This document shows, in pieces, positions 59,245 through 64,000 of a DNA stretch of 64,000 bases. Source of the stretch: Gaeumannomyces sp. JS-464 (taxonomy: Eukaryota > Ascomycota > Sordariomycetes > Magnaporthales > Magnaporthaceae). The DNA lies in assembly GCA_002197995.1 (NCBI GenBank), contig NGZR01000002.1, forward strand, positions 7,688,001 through 7,752,000. Reading direction: 5' to 3'. The notes under the pieces are model-generated. The model was not told the origin of the DNA. It did not search any database and saw only the letters and a list, made by a program, of their open reading frames with translations. Made by a program: the position numbers and the translations under genes. How positions within the stretch are numbered: position 1 is the first letter of the stretch; each line of letters opens with the position of its first letter.

Positions 59245-60539
59245 ATGGCGCCATCGCTGCTGCACCCGCCCGGCGACCTATCGCCGGCCGAGGCCTACAA
59301 CCTGTACAAGAAAGCGCCCTCAGAGCTGCGCGACTCGCCAGAGTCCATCTCCGCGTCACCACTCCTGTCGCTCCTCTCCGCGCCCGAGACACCCGAGCTA
59401 TGGATCAAGTACGAGAACCTCCTGCAGCTATGTCTGCGGGCAGAGGACGATGTCGCAGCGCACCGGTTCCTGGAAAGGCTCATCAAGCGCTTTGGTGACG
59501 ACAACGAGCGCATGATGGCCTGGAAGGGTCTCATCAAGGAGGCGACCGCCAAGAACAATGGGGAGCTGGAGGCTGTTCTCAAGGAGTACGACTCCATACT
59601 TGCCTCCGAGCCCAACAACATCGTCAGTGTTGAAGCCCAATGTGTTTTCTATCTCTGCCCACCTTCCCTTATAGGTGGTCAAACGCTGACGTGCCGGCCC
59701 CCGCCATCCACACCCACGTTTAGCCTATTGCGAAGCGACGGATAGCCCTTCTGCGATCACTAGGCCGTGTCCCTGACGCGGTGTCCGGCCTTGTGGCCCT
59801 GCTCGACATGTCACCGACTGATGCCGAAGCCTGGTCGGAGCTGTCCGACATCTACCTATCCCAGGGCTTGTACTCTCAGGCCATATATGCGCTGGAGGAG
59901 GTCCTGGTGCTCGTACCAAATGCGTGGAATGTCAGTGTCACCCCATGCTCTGTCCAGTCGGCCTGGACCCCTACCGAACGGACTTCGCAGGGTGGAAGGC
60001 GAGGCCATGCACAAAGTAAGCTGAGCTGACTTTTTTTTTTTAATGCGGCGCAGTTGCACGCCCGGTTGGGCGAGGTGTTATACATGGCTGCGACGGCCCA
60101 ATCCGCAGCAAACGAAACGGCGCCCAAGCACCTGGCTGAGGCCGTGAAGAGGTTCTGCCGCAGCATCGAACTGTGCGACGACTACCTGCGTGGATACTAT
60201 GGGCTGAAGCTTGTAAGTCGCGACTCAAAACACCGTGCCCCTGGGCAAGCGGCAAGGAAACGAGCGAAAAATGACGAATTGCAGATATTGACCGCCCCTG
60301 CAGGGAACCTCGCGACTGTTGAAATCGCCGAATGCGCAGCGCGACAGCGGCGACCAGGGCGATCTCAAGCTCCCAGATAAGGCCACTCTTGAGCAGCTCG
60401 ACGAGCTAGCCACTCAGAAGCTCGCGGAAATTGTCCGGCGGTACTCGGTAGGGAGCAAAGCTGGCGCGGATACGACGAGGGGGAGATCAAGGCGGCCCGC
60501 GAGCTTCTTGCACTAGACTCTCCCGAGGTTGCCAAATAA
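59245..60539 (+). CDS. EMC2: ER membrane protein complex subunit 2 (TPR protein)
   Basis: Four exons: 59245-59622, 59724-59930, 60054-60212 and 60304-60539. All three introns have GT-AG ends. EMC2 is the cytosolic TPR subunit of the ER membrane protein complex, which inserts tail-anchored and multipass proteins. Motifs are SEAYNLYKKAP-type sequence near the start, TPELWIKYENLLQLCLRAED, a TPR with LVALLDMSPTDAEAWSELSD and IYLSQGLYSQAIYALEEVL, then HARLGEVLYMAAT and SIELCDDYLRGYYGLKL. A missing T near 60471-60473 causes an early stop at 60516. Correcting it gives WRGYDEGEIKAARELLALDS and the natural stop at 60539. The product is about 325 residues. Confidence 0.88.
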
Positions 60540-61814
60540 TTCCGGTCCATCGAAAACCCCGCACACGCAAAGAAAAAAAAAAAAATCAAAAGACAAATCC
60601 CGTACCTCGTCCGTCCTTGCCGAGTGCTTGCGAGGAGGATGCAAGGGGCATTCCCGCTGGGCTGGCATATACGCACAGAACAAAACGGTGGGTAGGGGTC
60701 GCGACTCCAGTGACAGCTGTTGCATGCCTGTCTGGGTGGCATACTCCCGCCGGGATATGTGAGTCACTTTACATCCGAGGGCGATCAATGTGTCGAGGCG
60801 CGCAATCGCCGGGCTCCCAAGCGACGGCCCCAACGACTTTATTTTTACATGCGACAAGATGAGAGGACAGGACGGCGCGGGATTGGCGTGGGTTTGCCTA
60901 GCCGGCGCTCCGTCGACGAGGATAATGGGACAAAGTACAGGTACATAGGAGGGGGCGGACGCAACGAGGCCGGCCAGACCACCGGTTGTGGGTCGTTGGG
61001 CACCGGGAGCTGCACGTGGCTCCACTTGGGCGAGATCGAGGGGAAGGCTCGGGGTCGGTCAGCAATCAGTGGGCAGGGGTGGAGAGAGGGCCAGGTCCCG
61101 GCCGGGAGACGGTGCTGGCAGGATTGGCCAGGCACCGCCTCGGTGCTTCGCGGGCGGTGGAGCGAGGGGACATTGGGGGAGAGGAAGACGAAAGCAAATG
61201 GAGGCTCTGTTTCCCCTGCAACCCGTGCTCGGCAGGCAGAGAAGGGCGGGCCAATCCCGAACCCCCAGAGAAGGTTCTGGCCCTGTTGGGCAGAAAACAG
61301 AAGACGCACTGCCCCTGATTGGGCTGCGGGACTCGCGTTTTTCGGTCATGCAACCGTAGGCTGAGCCAGGACTCGCGGTGCTTCCATTCCGAGGTGGGAT
61401 TTCTTCCCGATAAGCAGAGGATGACGTACTGTTCGCTCGGGACTGCAGACGGTGTCCTGGGCGAGCAGGCACCCAGCATATTGATCTCGAAGTATGGGGT
61501 CGTATTGCACGCGGTAAGTGCCTCGATATGGGGGCACGATGTAAGTGGGTGTCATCAGGGAGGCCGGCGTTGCACTGGTAGCAACAGGATTGTTTGGCTG
61601 CCGGTTCCATTGATAGGCCACGTGTGTCCTGGGGCCAATACAGTGTGTTATCCGGCATGGAGGCTTCAAGTCGGCTGTGCTGCGAGCTGAAATCCAGCTC
61701 GCCTGGAGGTCCGGCGGACGGAGCTCAACCTTCAGCTGTTAGGGTTTGCATGTGCCTGATCGGACTGGCTTACCGCTCAGGAACAGGCGTCGATTGATTC
61801 TGACGTGACTGGAC
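60540..61814. other. Intergenic
   Basis: No supported gene. Several overlapping ORFs of 100-210 codons on both strands lack recognisable motifs. An A run lies at about 60573-60589. Confidence 0.45.
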
Positions 61815-62288
61815 ATGCTCGCTCCAACTCTCCCTTCCTTCTGCAACTATCTCGTGCTAGCCCAAGCGCAGAGTCCAGATGCGACCGCCACCGCCTCGGC
61901 GCTCAAGCGCTCGCCATTCGTGAGGGCTGGCCAATCCATCGTCATCCCGCCAAATCTCGACCAGCCGCCCCGGCTCAAAGCACCAAAAGCACCATGCTAC
62001 AAATGTGGCTTCGTACATAAGGGGACCCTCTCGACCGCGGCGGCCGGCGCAGCTGTCCAACTGCCGTCTCTCCTGGCCCTGCAGGGCGCGACGCAACAGA
62101 CGTGGAGCTTTAGGCCGCGCCACAGCTGTGCGGACAGCGAGAGCGACGAGAAGGAATTGAAGCCCGCCCACCGAGCAAAAAGGCTGCGGTCCACCTCGGT
62201 CGCCCGCCCACAGCCAACGCAACTCAACCAGCCGCCGCAGGCCCCAGGAGCCAACCGATTTGATGCTTCCCAATACTTCCACCTGTAG
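61815..62288 (+). CDS. Small hypothetical protein, uncertain
   Basis: A single frame of 157 codons. It begins with a hydrophobic stretch (LPSFCNYLVLAQAQS) that could be a weak signal peptide. A short Cys pair (CYKCG) follows, then a basic, Ser/Pro/Gln-rich second half. It is not long enough to exclude chance in GC-rich DNA, and opposite-strand frames of similar length exist (61857-62282). I recognise no family. Confidence 0.3.
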   Translation: MLAPTLPSFCNYLVLAQAQSPDATATASALKRSPFVRAGQSIVIPPNLDQPPRLKAPKAPCYKCGFVHKGTLSTAAAGAAVQLPSLLALQGATQQTWSFRPRHSCADSESDEKELKPAHRAKRLRSTSVARPQPTQLNQPPQAPGANRFDASQYFHL

Positions 62289-64000
62289 GCGGGCAGTTCA
62301 GACAGTTCAGAGGCAGATTTGCGGTCTGCCCGCGTCCGCATCGCGCGCGACGCTATGTTGAGGCGTGGTGCATGCCTCTCCTGCTGGCTGGCACCAAACA
62401 GAGGAGCCTTGGCATATGCTGTTTACCAATCTGGTCATCTTTCGTGTGTTTTCTGGCATTGGCTGCCTGCCTTACTTCTGTTGGGGCCGCTCAAAGCCCC
62501 GGTGGGATGCAAGTGCGTCTTCCATTAATGGGAGCGAGAGGAAATGGCGGCAGAACGGCACTGTGCGCACGGGAAGCTCCCTGATGCGATGAACTAGCCG
62601 TGGAATCGAATTGTGGCGTATTTGCTTGGCCGGCTCCCGAACAAAAACAACAGCCATAGTTGAGAAGCACCACATGGTGCTCAAGTCCACCGTCTTTCGC
62701 CCTGGACTGGCCTCGTCCATCTGCAGGAGCCACACCGCACACCCAAGCAACCAAATTGACAAACAATACAAACACACCCACCTCCATGCCTGCCTACCCA
62801 TCCACCCACAGCCAAGCCAGGCCCGGCTTTCGAACTGGCACAAAACATACATGCATTGATCGTGCGGGCTCGATATCAGGTCCCGATGGTGGTTACCTCC
62901 GCTGCCCGAGTAGGCAGGCAACTCGCCCGCGCTGCGTGCCATTTGTCAGGTGGACACGCACACACGGCCCAGAATGCCCAGTCCAGGGTGCGGGTGGTGT
63001 CGCTGGTGCGTCGTTTCTTCTGTCATGGAAGCGAGGCAACCGGGAGCATGACGAGAACCTGCGACCGGGAGGAGGGGTTGCCATCGTCGACAATAGGTCG
63101 GGCGGGTTGGATGGGGACCAATGTCCTCTTTCGCCATGCACCGCCCATGATGCCGACGTGCTTGCTTGCCCGCCCCTCACAGGTCAGGTTCCTTGCCATT
63201 CCGTGGGTGCTTGCGACCCTCCTTTGTTTTATTCCATCTCCCCTCCCCTACTGGCGTGTACCTCCTCCACCCTCTCTTACCCCTCCGCATTCATGGTGCT
63301 GGGGCCCATAAAACCCGCCATTATTATGTGCCAAGGGCAATGTTGTTCTGTCTCTGCGCGCGAGGGCGCCATCTCAAAGGGGTTAGCCACCCGCCCGTGC
63401 TACACGTATTACTACCTGGGGCGGCATGCGGATCAACCACCACACTGCTCAGAGTTTGCCACGGCACGTCTGCCCTCCGCTCTCTGTTCTCTGTTACCTC
63501 ACTAAAGTCTTGTCCTCGACCACTCTGGGAGAGGGAGCTGAACGGAAAAAGCCCACACACGTTTGATTATTTACGTCGGTATACCAATCCGATATCCTTT
63601 CCTTGGCTGCCCCGTCCTGCCGTTGGCTCGGAGCTTCAGGGAGTAACAAAAAGTAGCGCTGAAAACCGAATATTTTCCCCCTCTATTTTTCTTTTGTTTT
63701 TATTACCCGGGGCTACCCGCAGGTGGGTGTCTGTATTCTGCCAGCCATCAGCTCGGCTTGAGAAAAAGCAGTCCCGATTCTGCTGTTGGGCTCATCCTTG
63801 TCTCAGCTTTTTCTGGACGTTCGTTCCAAGGTGTTTGTGAGCCGCCGGCTACTTGTACCGGTACACGGTCCTGTGTTACGGCTGGGAGGGCTTGTCTGAA
63901 CCGCACACCGCAACTGTGCGCCGCCCACTTGACCTCACTTCCCTTTTCCCGCTCCCACCCCCTTTCTACGCGCCCAACTCGCCGGTGCGAACCCACACCT
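62289..64000. other. Intergenic to the window end
   Basis: No supported gene. The region has CT-rich stretches near 63220-63300 and 63660-63720 that could be a 5' leader of a gene beyond the window. ORFs overlap on both strands. Confidence 0.45.

Noticed and set aside
14146..60539. Reading all frameshifted genes as pseudogenes
   Set aside because: Similarity continues undamaged on both sides of single-base shifts, no substitution stops accompany them, and essential genes are affected; sequence error fits better.
1..64000. Repeat-induced point mutation as cause of the interruptions
   Set aside because: It makes C-to-T changes, not single-base indels; only the broken copy near 50.3 kb has stops that could fit it, and even there not all changes do.
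1..64000. tRNA, rRNA or transposon genes
   Set aside because: No tRNA-like internal promoter pair, rRNA segment, transposase motif or long terminal/inverted repeat was recognised by eye; a dedicated scan could still find small ones.

Overview
The window looks like nuclear DNA of a filamentous ascomycete (Pezizomycotina, probably a Sordariomycete). It is GC-rich and gene-dense. Its introns are mostly short (about 58-92 nt, one of 306 nt) with GT-AG ends. Several families typical of moulds are present: a HET-domain protein, a hydrolase-NACHT-propeller NLR, a DUF3824-like RD/RS-rich protein, recyclin-1, a PNS1-type choline-transporter-like protein and a DHA1 MFS transporter. I saw no bacterial operon features, rRNA, tRNA or CRISPR array.

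Layout. 1-5.3 kb: a weak hypothetical ORF, then a long DUF3824-like low-complexity protein (minus). 8.0-10.6 kb: a HET-domain protein (plus). 11.4-12.5 kb: a Frag1/DRAM/Sfk1-like membrane protein (minus). 13.8-15.2 kb: a CDK7/Kin28-type kinase (plus), convergent with recyclin-1 (15.6-18.6 kb, minus). 18.6-22.4 kb: mostly non-coding, with one unrecognised ORF remnant. 22.4-23.2 kb: a secreted Gly/Pro-rich, collagen-like protein (plus). 25.0-27.0 kb: an intact five-exon PNS1 homologue (plus). 27.0-30.2 kb: a long non-coding block rich in simple repeats. 30.2-32.2 kb: an RS- and proline-rich protein (plus). 33.3-38.5 kb (possibly to 39.3 kb): three tandem, diverged paralogues of an unrecognised secreted protein family. 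39.9-41.6 kb: an MFS transporter (plus), convergent with a fructosamine/ketosamine-3-kinase (42.1-43.6 kb, minus). 44.6-49.6 kb or later: an NLR-like protein (plus). 50.1-50.8 kb: a broken fourth relative of the secreted family (minus). 51.2-53.9 kb: a secreted subtilisin-like protease (minus). 55.2-58.6 kb: AP-3 delta adaptin (minus), divergent from EMC2 (59.2-60.5 kb, plus). 60.5-64.0 kb: mostly non-coding, with one weak hypothetical ORF.

The genes fall into two groups. One is housekeeping: transcription/cell-cycle kinase, membrane recycling, AP-3 vesicle traffic, ER membrane insertion, sugar-adduct repair and transport. The other is accessory: HET protein, NLR, secreted protease and the secreted tandem family. 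The secreted family with a decayed copy beside the NLR is the most novel-looking element. Each member has a signal peptide, a low-complexity Pro/Ser/Lys linker, a core with a VWYA motif followed by an FE[X]n motif, and a C-terminal pattern with [EDQ]Y and a later R.

Many conserved genes can be read through only if one tolerates single-base insertions or deletions, often in homopolymers, while family similarity continues unbroken on both sides. I therefore read most interruptions as sequence/assembly errors rather than pseudogenes. Coordinates for those genes are outer limits.
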